Of a DNA stretch of 64,000 nt, positions 1 to 11,459 are shown in pieces. Origin of the DNA: Anadara kagoshimensis (lineage: Eukaryota > Mollusca > Bivalvia > Arcoida > Arcidae); NCBI GenBank assembly GCA_021292105.1, contig CM037860.1, positions 11,054,698-11,118,697 of the forward strand, given 5' to 3'. Numbering within the stretch: the first letter of the stretch is position 1; the number at the start of each line of letters is the position of its first letter. The translations under genes and the position numbers were made by a program. Below the pieces are notes generated by a model that was given only the letters and a program-made list of their open reading frames with translations, made no database searches and was not told the origin of the DNA.

Positions 1-1059
1 TGTTCTTGAGAGATTGTTTATGACTTCCTAGAGTGCATATGTATTATCCTAAATGCCTTGGTACACAGGTCTGCATAGGTGCTTTTCTAACAGAACATAT
101 ACCTCTTCTTAAGCTTGATTTTAATATTTTTAAATTATTGATAGCACTTAATTAGAAATACCAGCTCTCAATTTGAACAGATGTACGGGTACTTCTAGAC
201 GGTGTGTTTCTTACATTATAACATACGTAAATAGTTCGTCAAAATTTCCCTTTGTGATACAGTCGTGTTTAAATAATCAGTTGAAGATAGAGCCTGATCA
301 GATTTTCTGTTCATTTTGTAAAGCCAACACTCTCAATTTCTTCAACAGTTCCACAATTATTTGAAGTTTTCTATATTTTCATAGACCCCGCAGTAAAATT
401 ACTATCTGCCAAGTGACTGGGACAGCATCGAGATCCAGATGGAATAATTATCTCATTTCTCAAGAATGCCCTAAATCTAGCATTTAAGCATTTACCGATA
501 CAGCTATTAGTTTATAACAAGGCTTTTTACATATGAAAAAGTATGAGTGACTTTTGGCTGTCGATTGTATTGGCAACATGATTGAGGGTGGGCTAGTTAT
601 TGATGTGGTTTTCTGTTTTGGAGCTGGTTTCGTTGTTCTAGAAACACGGTGTGATGATCCTTTGCACTCTGCCTTATAATCACCTTGCCTGCACTTACTG
701 GAAATTATATCTGAAGGCTTTGTGTCCAACACGAAATGCATATATGCTTATGAAGATTTTTGTAATCGAAATATACAAACATCTGCGTTATTCAGGATTG
801 GCAATGAAAAAGAGGGATTTTGTCTATTTCAATTCCATTATTATTATTATTATTATTATTATTATGAAAAAACATGACCCCAGCCGCAATTATTTAGCTT
901 ATGATCATTATCATTAAGAAGCATGGCCACAGCCTTATCTATTGTAACTGATGTCGCCGATGTTAAATAAGCGAAATATTCTTTCTGTTAGACCCTTATC
1001 TAAATTATTACTAAATGTATCAAGTAAATAGTATAACCAATTTTTTTTAATATTTATAT
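1..1059. other. AT-rich non-coding stretch
   Basis: No reading frame here has coding character: the frames are short, mostly lack a good ATG context and show no recognisable domain. The only structured sequence is an ATT microsatellite near 837-865. A short phrase near 385-400 (GACCCCGCAGTAAAAT type) resembles one in the tandem repeat at 22.2-22.5 kb, which hints at shared repeat ancestry. Confidence 0.6.
837..865. repeat. (ATT)n microsatellite
   Basis: An uninterrupted trinucleotide run of nearly ten units. The short isoleucine run in an overlapping + frame is a product of this repeat and not a protein. Confidence 0.95.
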
Positions 1060-1925
1060 TGAGTGCTCCTCAAAAATACTGGCCCAAATTCGATGATATT
1101 TGGCAAAATTGATGTATAGGTAAATGGCTTTCAGATTTGCAAAACTGAATTATGTCCCTTTGTGGTCCCATAAAGAGAAAAATTGTGAAAATTATTTAAA
1201 TAAACCTCCCCTCTGAACATACATAAGATATATCTTAAATATTTCATGTAAAATATACTTAGGATCGCTTATTTCAGATTTGCATAAATCATAGCCGTAG
1301 GGGCAAAAATGAGGAAATGACAAGGTACTTAAGGGGGAAATTGCTAAAATTTAAATATCTTGAAACTATCAATTTTTTGTATAGACATGCATTAGAATAT
1401 GTTAGGTAATAGCATAATGATCAATTTGATATATGAATGGATGTTATGGGTTCAAAGTTCAAGGTCACAAATGAAACGAATACTGAAATGATTAATTATC
1501 TTGAAAACTGCAAACATTTTGTATAGGCATGTATATTAAATATTGTAGATAATAATGTGGCAATCATTTTGATACATGAATAAAGGTCATTGGTTCAAAG
1601 GTCAAGATCACAGATGCAAAGGGATATTAAATTAAAATTATCTTGAAAACTACAAACATTTTGTATAAGCAAATATATTTGAATAATTTAACGGTCATTT
1701 TGATATTTTATTGGAGGTCATGAATTTTAAAATCAAGGTCACAGTTACGACTGAATACTCAAATGGTTAATTATCTAAAAAACTATACATTTTTAAAAGA
1801 CATGTATAAGTTTGTAGGTTTTGGCCTAACGGCCAATGTGATATATTGATGAAAGTTTTTTGTTCAAAAGTCAAGGTCACAGATGCAAATGAGTACTAAA
1901 ATGGTTAATTATCTGCAGCTAGGCT
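1060..1925 (+). repeat. Head plus four diverged ~140-bp tandem units
   Basis: A head of about 280 bp (1060-1340) precedes four diverged tandem units. Each unit carries a phrase like GGTTCAAAGGTCAAGGTCAC followed by an AAATGGTTAATTATCT-like phrase and a TTTTGTATAGGCATGTAT-like phrase. The CAAGGTCAC-type anchors begin at 1460, 1603, 1734 and 1872, giving periods of about 143, 131 and 138 bp. The same head and units occur in reverse orientation at 6230-6890. No coding frame is present. This is a dispersed tandem-containing repeat family of unknown class. Confidence 0.75.
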
Positions 1926-1929
1926 TTAG

Positions 1930-3383
1930 ATATTTGTCGTATTCTTAAGACAAGTTATAATTAATTAGCAAACATTTTTGCATATTGGCCATAACTGCTG
2001 AAACCTGGACATTAATTATTTAATGTGATTGGCCATTGTACCTCTGCATGAGATGCGTACAAACCCTCGGGTGAGCGTTATGGCTAATACCCAAATCCAA
2101 TTTTTGAAATTGGCCACAGTCCTCAACCAAGAAAAAACCAACATGTATTTTAAAAAAAGTAATATGTTATATTTTAAATAAAAATGGTTTTGGTTGCGGG
2201 AAATGGCCACATCAAATTTTGTAGAATTCGGTACAAAGTTTGTGCAAAATTGTCGATTTTCAAGAGTTTACCTACATTTTCCTTTTATTTTACACAAACA
2301 TTGCTATTTTATAATTTAAAATTTAATCTGGTATTGAACATTCGATAAAAACATGCATAAGAATAACGATTTGTTTGGATTTATTTTAGTCAAACATTTG
2401 TGCCGATAACCCTGCTTCCCGAATTTAACTTTCTCCTTTATTATGGGTTCTACATCTTGATATGGCATAAAAAGATAATTTTTCTTTTTAAGTATTAAGA
2501 TGAATAATTTTCTTGAATCCATTTTTGGAACATTACACATGAATTCTAATTTAGCATGGGTTCTGTGTCATAATATTGACATTTTAGGTTCGATGTCAAA
2601 AGATTTAGAGATTAAAATGAGATTGCATGATAGAATATTACATAAAAATGTCATTTATTGTGAATGAGTGTTACAGTACATTGACCGTGACAAAAATATT
2701 TCCTTACCGGATTAAAATGTAGGGCATATGCTTACAGTGCTTTAAGATGTCATATGGATTTTATTTGATTAGCTATATATGCCATATATAGAACGACATG
2801 GGTGTAATGAGTTGAATTACATGTATGTACGAATATAAAGAAATATTTTGACCATTACATGCGGCTATTAACGGTGAGAGCAAGTTAATTAATCTCTAAG
2901 AACAAATGTGTGAGTGTGAGATGCATGGTTGTGTTGTATAGTTTGTCTTGCATTATTGCTCTCTCAGGGCGACTTCATGGTACTAGCAGTGCACCTCAGA
3001 TAGGCATACTACTTTCGAAGTGATATTGATACCAGGTGAACCAGTCGATATTTTGCACTCTTAATACTGAGGCCTAGGCGAGAAAACAGTACCCTGAATT
3101 TGAAAGTATTTTGTATGACTAGGCCGAGGTTTTAACGCATTTCCCGATCATGAATCTGGCGCTCTATCTTGAACATGTATACATCCGTATTAATCATATA
3201 AGCCAAGACAGAAACGCTTGAAGAAAAAGTGCTTTAACACTAGTGAGATAGTTGTAGTTACAGTCTGAGGGATGAAAACAAAAGTTAACTGTGAAAAAAA
3301 TAATAAACCAAATTTTGTTCTTGGAACAGTGAGTGACATTTGAAATAAATACACATTTTACCCTTCTAAATACATTAATATAC
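1930..3383. other. Non-coding stretch, nothing recognised
   Basis: AT-rich sequence with short random frames on both strands. I see no splice-bounded exon, terminal repeat or RNA gene. Confidence 0.55.
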
Positions 3384-3483
3384 AATAATTGCCCTCTAGG
3401 TATGTGGACATCCAGAATTGTCACCCGACAGAAGGTTTGTCACCCGAGGGTATCGCCCTCCACATACCTAGAGGGCAATTATT
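3384..3483. repeat. Small foldback element, perfect 25-bp arms
   Basis: Bases 3384-3408 and 3459-3483 are exact reverse complements over 25 bp (left arm begins AATAATTGCCCTCTAGG) around a 50-bp loop. The loop itself contains two TCACCCGA words. This is the size and shape of a very short MITE or a decayed foldback element. The flanks show no clear target-site duplication. Confidence 0.85.
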
Positions 3484-3584
3484 ATTTTATTATACCGAAA
3501 CAAAACTTACAATGTAAATTGACGCAAACAATATCTACATTTTAAATTAAATTCATTGCTGCCAGTTTACACTTTCAACCATCC

Positions 3585-3733
3585 GGGGGGGGGGGGGGGG
3601 TTCCATCAAATACATTTCCAGTATTTTCACTGAAGCTTGGGTGACCCTTTTTGTGTTTTCTGCATTGTCATACATAATTAATAACAAGTCCGTTCCCGAC
3701 GAACTGCAAAAAAAAAAAAAAAAAAAAAAAAAA
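3585..3733. repeat. Poly-G (3585-3600) and poly-A (3708-3733) tracts
   Basis: Two homopolymer runs of 16 G and 26 A lie 107 bp apart. They generate low-complexity proline-like and phenylalanine-like runs in minus-strand frames, which are not genes. The poly-A run could be a retroposed tail but no source element is recognisable next to it. Confidence 0.9.
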
Positions 3734-3807
3734 GACTGGCCGCCATTTTTATTGTTTACCAAATGACAACACAGTTCTGTTGTACGAGTTGTTTCCTTTG
3801 TACCGGG

Positions 3808-3824
3808 TTATCACCGGGTGATAA
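3808..3824. repeat. 17-bp palindrome inside a TTATCAC-rich patch
   Basis: TTATCACC-G-GGTGATAA is a perfect palindrome about a central G. It is followed over the next 120 bp by repeated TTATCACAT or TTGTCACAC words near 3831, 3850, 3870 and 3910. It is probably the edge of a degenerate inverted-repeat element. Confidence 0.7.
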
Positions 3825-4064
3825 TAGTATTATCACATAGATGTGAGAGGTTATCACATGGCTTTGAGAGGTTGTCACACGCTGACAGTGATTCTGTGGG
3901 AAATATGTCATTTATCACATGTCATGTTATTGGAAAACATCCAATGAAAAGTGTTTTAATATATGTGAGGTATAATAATAAAAGATATATGTGATATATT
4001 GACTGTATCTGCTTCCAAACATCCAAAAATATCACATGAAAATGTTTGACGTTCCATATTTCTA

Positions 4065-4250
4065 TTAGTTCTATGTTCCTTTTATTTACAATTTTGATCA
4101 CACACGTAGCTGGAGTTGTTGCTAATCAGAGGGTGCTTAACCGTCTAGACCACCCGGTCTCGCTTACCTGGAAGAAATTCACGTGTTTAACTTAAATAGC
4201 TAGCTTCAAAGCTTTTACTTTGCTTTGGGATTTGGAATACATGACACATC
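4065..4250 (+). mobile_element. 3' tail fragment of the RT retroelement family
   Basis: A diverged copy of the retroelement 3' UTR best seen at 17982-18185. It keeps, in order, TATGTTCCTTTTA, TTTTGATCACACACGTAGC, a GTGCTTAACC..CCGGTCTCGC block, TTCACGTGTTTAAC and TTTACTTTGCTT. No coding part remains, so it is a 5'-truncated, old insertion. Confidence 0.75.
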
Positions 4251-4784
4251 AGATAAAAACAAATGATGAACTAAATAATTCCATCCCTCAAAAAACACAT
4301 GAAAATCGTATAATAATAACAATCAACCATAAACACATAGGTACCGATCAATTTTAAACTAGAACCCACAAAAAGCCAAATAAACTAGTGGAACTAACGC
4401 ATTAAGGTGAAACACGTGAACTGTTCTAAGGAAATTGAGGCCCAGGAACGTTCGAAGGGTGAGCATCCCGAAAAATAATTATCCCAAAATAGCTAATCAT
4501 AAAAGAAATTATCAACAAAATAAAACAAACCAAACAAAATAATATCTAAATAATACATAAAAAGGAAACAAAACAAGTAAATATATAAAAATAAATATGT
4601 TTAAATAAGTCAAGCGAAACTCATTAAAAAGGAAATGCTCAGCAAAAAACAAGACTTTACCATGATAGCACATAAGAAGAAATAATAAACCAAGGAATAA
4701 AAATAATAAAATGATAGAATAAAATAGCACATGAACAAAAGACAGGACATGAAAAAGCACATAAGTCACAAACAAACATACAAA
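4251..4784. other. A-rich non-coding stretch
   Basis: Strong strand asymmetry (A-rich on +) gives an artefactual hydrophobic Phe/Leu-rich frame on the minus strand. No gene or terminal repeat is seen. Confidence 0.55.
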
Positions 4785-4990
4785 CACATGCTTGAATCAC
4801 GATCACAAAGCAAAGTAAAAAACAACTTTGAAACTGACAAATCGTTAAACACGTGAGGTCAGGTGGTCCAGAAAGGGGAAAGATAAGTGATTACTCTTTA
4901 GATAGCTACACCTGCCACGTACATGAAGAATCATAATTTAAAGTGAAGAAACACAAGACTATTAGACGTAAAATATATCCAGGTCAAGCC
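4785..4990 (-). mobile_element. 3' tail fragment of the RT retroelement family
   Basis: Minus-strand copy of the retroelement tail. Read on +, it shows AAGCAAAGTAAAAAAC, TTTGAAACTGACAA, AAACACGTGA, a TAGCTACACCTGCCACGT block and AAATATATCCAGG. It is diverged and truncated before the RT coding part. Together with the + copy at 4065-4250 it forms an inverted pair about 0.5 kb apart. Confidence 0.75.
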
Positions 4991-6229
4991 TATAAGAAAT
5001 GATCAACTTAATAAATTTAGGGAACGGAATCGAAATCTATGAAAATAATTTCAGACATATTCCTCTATTAATGGTTTTAATATTAACAAATATGTTTCAT
5101 GTGACATGTAAGGTATCAAAGATTTAACTGGTTTATACTTTTGCTTTTTTTATCTTACCTGTTACTCAATATTACAGAAAAACACAACAAAATAAGATAA
5201 TTGGAAAATATTTTGTTAGCGTTTACATTTTTCTTTAACATCTGTGTCTTCGTATTTCCGGAAGGTTTTTTTTGTTATAAATCCTCAGGTTTATAATGTT
5301 GTTTGTTCCGACATACGTTTACATTTACGTGAGCTTGGAAAATAAATTACAAATCTCGTTATAATAATGTATTGATGTTCACGTAACAAAAATAGAACAT
5401 ATGTATAACAGATAGCAAAAGGAAGAGTAAAATACCGCGACTAATTAATCAATATATAAAAAAATTGTGGTAAATCGGTTGTAAGTTTATTGTTTGGTAA
5501 CATACGGTATATTTAATGAAGGTATTGATGGTATGCATTGGTTGTGGAAAAAAGAGAGATCCTCGGAAAAAGATTGATATGAATTAAAATGATCCATTCC
5601 TTCACTATATTAGCTTGATTTAGTAAACATGATAGATTAAACATTTCCAATGAAGTCCATAGAATAATTACAAAGAGAGATATAAATACGAAGTTATAAG
5701 ATTTAAGTTTTATGCAAAACATACAAATAATTGCATGTAGAACAATAACACCTTCTGAGACGGATGTGTCCTTTGAAATGAAAGATTCAAGAATATTTTG
5801 CAATAACATTATTTAAGTTGATTAAAATCATAGATTGTTAATCTATCTTTTATCACTAAATGATATGTTTAGGTGTCTTGTTCGATTGATAAATTAGATG
5901 GAGGCTTACCGCGTGGTAAAAATATTTCACTAACAGATGTAGGTGATTTGACCCTTACAGAGCGCTTAGGGTGTTATGCAGAGACGGTTATTAAGCGTGC
6001 AACATTCATTAACTATTTTCCAAGTCTTGTACATACCCTGACATAGTTTCAACCCCCTACCCCACGTAAAACTGTCTCACTGTCATTTCAACAAATATAC
6101 AAAACAAAACAGGTACAATCAAAATATTCCCCTAACACAATATCAAAATATTTTCAAATTGAATATTTCTTGTCGTAAGTATGCTTCATCAAAATTATCT
6201 GCAACAATAGCGAAAGCACAATTGGAAAA
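4991..6229. other. Non-coding stretch, nothing recognised
   Basis: AT-rich sequence. A minus-strand frame near 5513-5809 lacks any recognisable domain and has no splice context. No repeat shared with the rest of the window was found. Confidence 0.5.
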
Positions 6230-6890
6230 AATCTAAACCATTTCAATACTTTTGATCTTGGACTCATGACCTCCATTTGTGTTTTTAAATTATCCTTATG
6301 TCAATACCTACAATATTCTTATATATATGTAAATACTATTTGTTTTATAGTTTTCGAGATAATTACCCATTCCAGTGATGTTTTGCATTTAAGACTGTCG
6401 AACCCATTGACTCAATCTATATATCAAAATAATCAAATCATCAATACTTGCAATATTCTTGTACATGCCTAAATAACAAAATTGTTCGCAATTGCTCATT
6501 CAGTATTGTAATGCATTTTTGACCTTAACTTTTGAACCCATGACTTCCATCTATATATCAATTGATCGTTATGTCGATTCCCAGAAAATTAACAATTTCA
6601 TTATTTCATTATTCTTTTGCATAACCTTTTTAAGTCTAATGTATATGGTTAAAAAGTTGATATTTTTCCATTTAAAAATTTGCCTTAAGTATATTTCCAT
6701 TTCCGCATTTTAAGCCCTACAGCTACGATTTTTGCAAATCATAAAATTGATGTTTTAACTATGCTTTACATGGAATATCAAAGCCACTTGTCTTGTATGT
6801 TTAAAGTCGTTTTTTATATTTTCTACTATTTCTATCTTATTGAGCACTGATAAGCATGGTAGTACTTAAGCTTCATCATATTTAATCAAG
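6230..6890 (-). repeat. Inverted copy of the 1.06-1.93 kb tandem repeat family
   Basis: Reverse complement of the family at 1060-1925. Units are marked by TTGATCTTGGACTCATGAC near 6250, a CGAACCCATTGACTC phrase near 6395 and TTTTGAACCCATGACTTCC near 6530, a spacing of about 131-137 bp. The head follows at about 6670-6745 (CCTTAAGTATATTTCC, CCCTACAGCTACGATTTTTGC). The two copies are about 4.3 kb apart in opposite orientation. Confidence 0.7.
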
Positions 6891-7772
6891 TAGTTTTAGA
6901 CATGATTAAAATGTGAAATATTTAAGCTAAAATTGATGAAATCCCGTATTGGTTGAAAATCAACACCACTTGAATCAAGTTTTATGTTTATTCACAGCTT
7001 CAATCACAATCCGCGTGTCAAATGTATGAACCATACAGATATAAAGAGTGTTATTAGAGGAATGTCCTTATTCCCGGCAATGTTGAAGTGCAACTGTACA
7101 AGTTAATATTGTCATAGGTTAAAAATGTCTATGCTGTGGTTATATTTAAAAAAAACTCATCGTTTTCTTGAACTTATCGGACCTTCTCTTTATCTTATGG
7201 TGCTTGCAGACTAATTCATCATTTGATATGTATTTACAATTGTAAATGCTAATCCTTAAATAAGACGTATCAGCTTCTGATTGAAATGCATTGAAATACA
7301 ATAACGATATCACCTGAATATAACGATATTTCATTAAAACAAAGTGGTATTGCATTAAATTTAAATAACAAAGGTTAGTATGTCCATCATATAACCTTGA
7401 TTTATAGGACATACAGTACGTTAAATCATGGATTAATGTCTGAATTCCCATGACAACACAGCTAATACAGATATGTATTTGCATTTTGTATTTCCTAAAT
7501 GACCAATTAATTGCTTTTGACATCACGTTATTTCTAAATTGTAATGTTTTATCTATTACTTTTTGTCGAGAGATTTAACCTCCACTGATATAATTTATAC
7601 AATTGTTTTCTGGTGAGGTATGTACAAATATATACACATATATCGATTTATCAAAAACAAAAATGGCCCAAAATCAAACCGTTCGTTCGTTATACATTTA
7701 CATGTATATAAAAATGTAAGTACTGTATAGTCTTAAGTCTTGGTCTATATTATCACACATCTCTTCAATTGT
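6690..7772. repeat. Duplicated 1.1-kb segment, copy A
   Basis: Collinear with 18609-19776. Shared anchors in the same order are TTTCCATTTCCGC and CAGCTACGATTT (6690s, 18610s), CAACACCACTTGAAT (6962, 19010), CGCGTGTCAAA.GTATGAACC (7012, 19053), GGACATACAGTACGTTA (7406, 19450), ATCGATTTATCAAAAAC (7643, 19670) and CACACATCTCTT (7753, 19755). No coding frame is conserved between the copies, so this is a duplicated non-coding segment or a large unclassified mobile element. Confidence 0.8.
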
Positions 7773-8147
7773 TAAGTTTTTGTATCTGCTGTTCTAAATA
7801 ATTTCAAAAACTTTGAGCAATAAGATAATAATAAAACTAAAAAAACCTTCACAATTTTGAATAAAGTTTTGATAAGGATTGTCATTTGATTTATTATTAT
7901 GCAACGATGCAAGTTGCTTACTAATAAATTGTTGACTTTTTGATGTAGAAATCCTACATTTATCAAGGTATCAACACTTGTATCTTCGTCATTCAAATAT
8001 TTTTGATAAGTATGATGTCTCTGTATCTTGAATATATTTGACTTTTTATCATTCATGCTCCATCATTCTTCAATTTTTATTGATTTAACAGATGGCGAGT
8101 ATAGCATCAATATGTTTTACTTACCAGTTTTCTCTTTACATTTTGCT

Positions 8148-8506
8148 GAGGCCGCGGTGGCCTAATGAATAAGACATTAGTCTACAAATCAAGGGTGTCT
8201 CATCGCTGTGAGTTCGAGTCCCGCTCAGACAACAATGGGAAAGTGAATTTTTCTTGTCGTTTGCCTGGTATCAGTATAATGCCACTGGGGGCTTGTCTGA
8301 GGCGTGCTGACTCGTTGAACTAGCACCCCAAGTCTCCCTGAGTGCGCGCCAGTATGAGGCAGACCATACTACACACTTGCACTTTACATGCATACACGAC
8401 TTGTTCACAAATTAATCCATAGAGATTAATAAATTAGTTCTCGTCGCGAATAGCTGAAAAAATTGCTGATGCGACATTAAGCAACATTCGTCCAAGCAAT
8501 CTTTAC
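8148..8506 (+). mobile_element. tRNA-derived SINE, near full length
   Basis: The 5' about 85 bp are tRNA-like: GCCGCGGTGGCCTAATGAA carries an A-box-like segment and GAGTTCGAGTCCC carries a B box, the internal RNA polymerase III promoter. The body includes ATCAGTATAATGCCACTGG and GGCGTGCTGACTC, shared with the copy at 48528. The 3' end has a GATGCGACATTAAGC phrase resembling the LINE-derived tails of lophotrochozoan SINEs. A tRNA gene is excluded because the cloverleaf is imperfect and the body continues for 270 bp. Confidence 0.8.
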
Positions 8507-8569
8507 TTTTGGGATAGTAATTTAAACATAAATCAATATGTGGTTGATTTGTATTGAATTTTATTGATA

Positions 8570-11300
8570 GCGTTAGTAGTTTATATGTACCTAATTTTTC
8601 CTTGTTCCATTTTCATGTTTTATCACCCTGTCCACACTGGATGTTTTCTGCTAAATTACTTGCAATCGATGAATATATAACGCGTTATTATAGCTAGGAA
8701 AATAAAATTCAATTTCTAAATGCTAATTTAAGGGATAAAATGTATATATCAGATTTACTTAAACGATGTGACGTTGGACTAATATAAATTTGGTATCCCA
8801 ATTATTGAGGGTTTATTATTTTGCTGAATTTCTTGCTTGTGTTAATATATTATTTTTATATACATTTTAAAAACCATACGTACACATGATCTGTATGATA
8901 CCCATTCTGCGCTTTATGGCAAATACAAAGCTACATTGATACTAATTAAATGTTTTTTTTTCTATTTCATTTCCGAATGGTTCTTCACATCATGGCTTAT
9001 GTTATTATTTCAGATCAAAACACGCATTAATTTTAATCTTTTTCTGTTGTACTTGTAACCTTATTTTTCTTTTATATTTAGATAAGAGAAATCGCTCCCT
9101 TGTATAAAACGACATGTATTTACTTTTGTACACAAACATTTTAAAATAATAGGGTTTAGCGATCACCATCCCCAACATTTTAACATCAGTTAAATACAAA
9201 GTTAAATTGTTGTATTTTCAGCATTCTTTTGTGGTCATATGGATGCATGATTTCCTTCTAGATCAACCCAATTACAAATATTGCAATACCAATCAACATA
9301 CGTCAAAGTCAGTGTCCCTAAGGACGCAAGCTTTTTTTGAGACACAAGTTACAAATAAGTATTGCTGTCCGTGTATGTGATGGTGTTTGTTTATAAACCG
9401 AAGTGCCCTAGGACTAATGAACATATCCTTAATATCTCGTAATTGGATTATAACTTGATGGATCAATTTAGCGAATAAATAGTTAAAATATATACGAAAT
9501 GCCGATCATGTTTGCTTCACAAAAGACACACGCAATTCCATCACGTCAACAAAATAGACTTTAGTTAAAAAATCTCCATTTGTAGAAGACCGCTGTTTGC
9601 AAGTTGTGACTGGAGATTGATTGGCGCTTTATCCTTCATCAGTTATTATTTCGAATTATATGGCTTATCTCGCCAGTTATCCTTTTACCTTTACAGATTA
9701 GTTTTTACGTAGCTTAGTTATAATTCCTGTTCGTAACAACAACAACATCCATCAAACAATCTAAGAGGACTAAGTACTGTCATAACAAATCAACTGCCGA
9801 GCTGACGATGAATTTTAAATGCAAGAAAACAGAACACCAGGTGCAAAAGCATATTCTTGTTATTACAATGGTCATCTTAGATCAAGCTATTCGTTATCAA
9901 TAACCATGAAAATCAACTGAACAAGTGAGAAGCCATTCGAATTGAAACGTATTTATCTTGAAATGCATCAATTCCTAGTACCTTGTGAATGAAAGAAATG
10001 CAAGAAAGGCTAAACGATGAAAGAAACACGTATTGGAACTTGATATTATAAAACTTAAATTTTTAGAAAGGCACTTTGTAATGACGTAAATTGCAAAGTA
10101 GACTGATTATAGTACAACTGGAGGCCGCAAATCTATTTTACTTATTTATCTCGACTCGACCTGTAATCGACATATGATAGCTACCTTTAGGTAGCGTTTT
10201 AGCTATACCTGTAATCGACATATGATATCTACCTTTAGGTAGCGTTTTAGCTATACCTGTAATCGACATATGATATCTACCTTTAGGTAGCGTTTTAGCT
10301 ATACCTGTAGTCGACATATGATATCTACCTTTAGGTAGCGTTTTAGCTATACCTGTAATCGACATATGATCTACCTTTAGGTAGCGTTTTAGCTATACCT
10401 GTAATCGACATATGATATCTACCTTTAGGTAGCGTTTTAGCTATACCTGTAATCGACATATGATATCTACCTTTAGGTAGCGTTTTAGCTATACCTGTAG
10501 TCGACATATGATATCTACCTTTAGGTAGCGTTTTAGCTATACCTGTAATCGACATATGATATCTACCTTTAGGTAGCGTTTTAGCTATACCTGTAATCGA
10601 CATATGAGATCTACCTTTAGGTAGCGTTTTAGCTATACCTGTAATCGACATATGAGATCTACCTTTAGGTAGCGTTTTAGCTACTGGCTATCCATAGTTC
10701 GGCTACTTGGCTTTGATTTATTTTCGTTAACCTAGTGGTAGACTTTCAACAGGTCTGTACTACTTGCTTCATTATCCAAACTTAGTTATCTGAATATCAA
10801 ACACTAACAATATACTGTTGTACTTTCTGTACTAGGACCAATCGATGGAAACAGTTTTATAAATTAATGACTATTTTGTCTGAAGGTTACAAGGACATCA
10901 ACAGTGGTTTCTCGATAAATAAATGTAATGACAAAAGAATTAAACATAAAAATATATGTTAATGGCCAAAGATATGAATTAGGTACATACTCACGAAGCG
11001 TTTGAATTATAATGTACATAAAAAAAAAAAAATTAAAGTGTCCACTTTACAAAAATCAGGCACATTTTATAAATTCTTGTTTTGTGAATAACTTATATCG
11101 TATTGGTATTTCTATGAATTGTTTTGCATATTATCAAAGACAACATTTCTCGTCGTCGAAGTAAGTAGCTAGATAGAAGGCGCTCGCCTACCGGACTACC
11201 CGGGTTTACTGGTGGAATAACACGTTTATAGCAGCTAATATGTTGATGTGTTTGTCAAGTTTTTTTCTGTAGTAGTTTTACCATTCAATGTGTTGTGGTC
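8570..11300. repeat. Duplicated non-coding module 1
   Basis: First of about five diverged modules sharing ordered blocks. X is AATTACTTGCAATCGATGAAT..TTATAGCTAGGAAA (8650-8760). Y is GATACTAATTAAATG..CATTTCCGAATGGTTCTTC (8938-9060). V is TTTCTGTACTAGGACC..ATTTTGTCTGAAGG (10820-10900). U is AAAGTGTCCACTTTACAAAA (11036). T is CATTTCTCGTCG (11143). S is GCTCGCCTACCGGACTACCC..ATAGCAGCTAATATGTTG (11180-11250). The module is interrupted by the 48-bp minisatellite. No protein frame is conserved. Confidence 0.7.
10165..10683. repeat. 48-bp minisatellite, 11 copies
   Basis: Units begin at 10165, 10213, 10261, 10309, 10357, 10403, 10451, 10499, 10547, 10595 and 10643. Each carries TCGACATATGATATCTACC, then CTACCTTTAGGTAG (a hairpin with 5-bp arms CTACC/GGTAG) and TTTTAGCTATACCTGT. 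Copies 4 and 8 share a variant with GTCGAC, copy 5 lacks 2 bp, and copies 10 and 11 share a GAGATCT variant. Because 48 is divisible by 3, the minus strand stays open as a 16-residue repeat. The 2-bp deletion breaks that frame, which argues against a protein. Confidence 0.95.
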
Positions 11301-11459
11301 CGTAGGCATAGGATGCCGTATTTACCATGTCCATTCTGGATACTTTCTAGTAAATTACTTGAAATCAATGAATATCTTACGTTTATTATAGCTTAGCAAC
11401 TGAAATCCAATTCTAAATGCTAGTTAAAGGGATAAACGTCTCATGATATACTGTAGAAT

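Noticed and set aside
4512..4787. Hydrophobic minus-strand frame resembling a membrane protein
   Set aside because: It is a low-complexity product of an A-rich strand, with no recognisable topology or splice sites.
7146..7526. 126-codon minus-strand frame in the duplicated segment
   Set aside because: The collinear copy at 19.1-19.4 kb does not keep the frame, so it is not conserved as protein.
8148..8232. Functional tRNA gene
   Set aside because: The A and B boxes are present but the stems do not pair as a cloverleaf, and a SINE body follows.
10138..10651. Minus-strand frames made of 16-residue repeats
   Set aside because: They come from a 48-bp minisatellite; a 2-bp deletion in one unit breaks the frame and there is no splice or promoter context.
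10165..10683. CRISPR-like array
   Set aside because: The units are contiguous 48-bp copies with no unique spacers, and the DNA is animal nuclear sequence.
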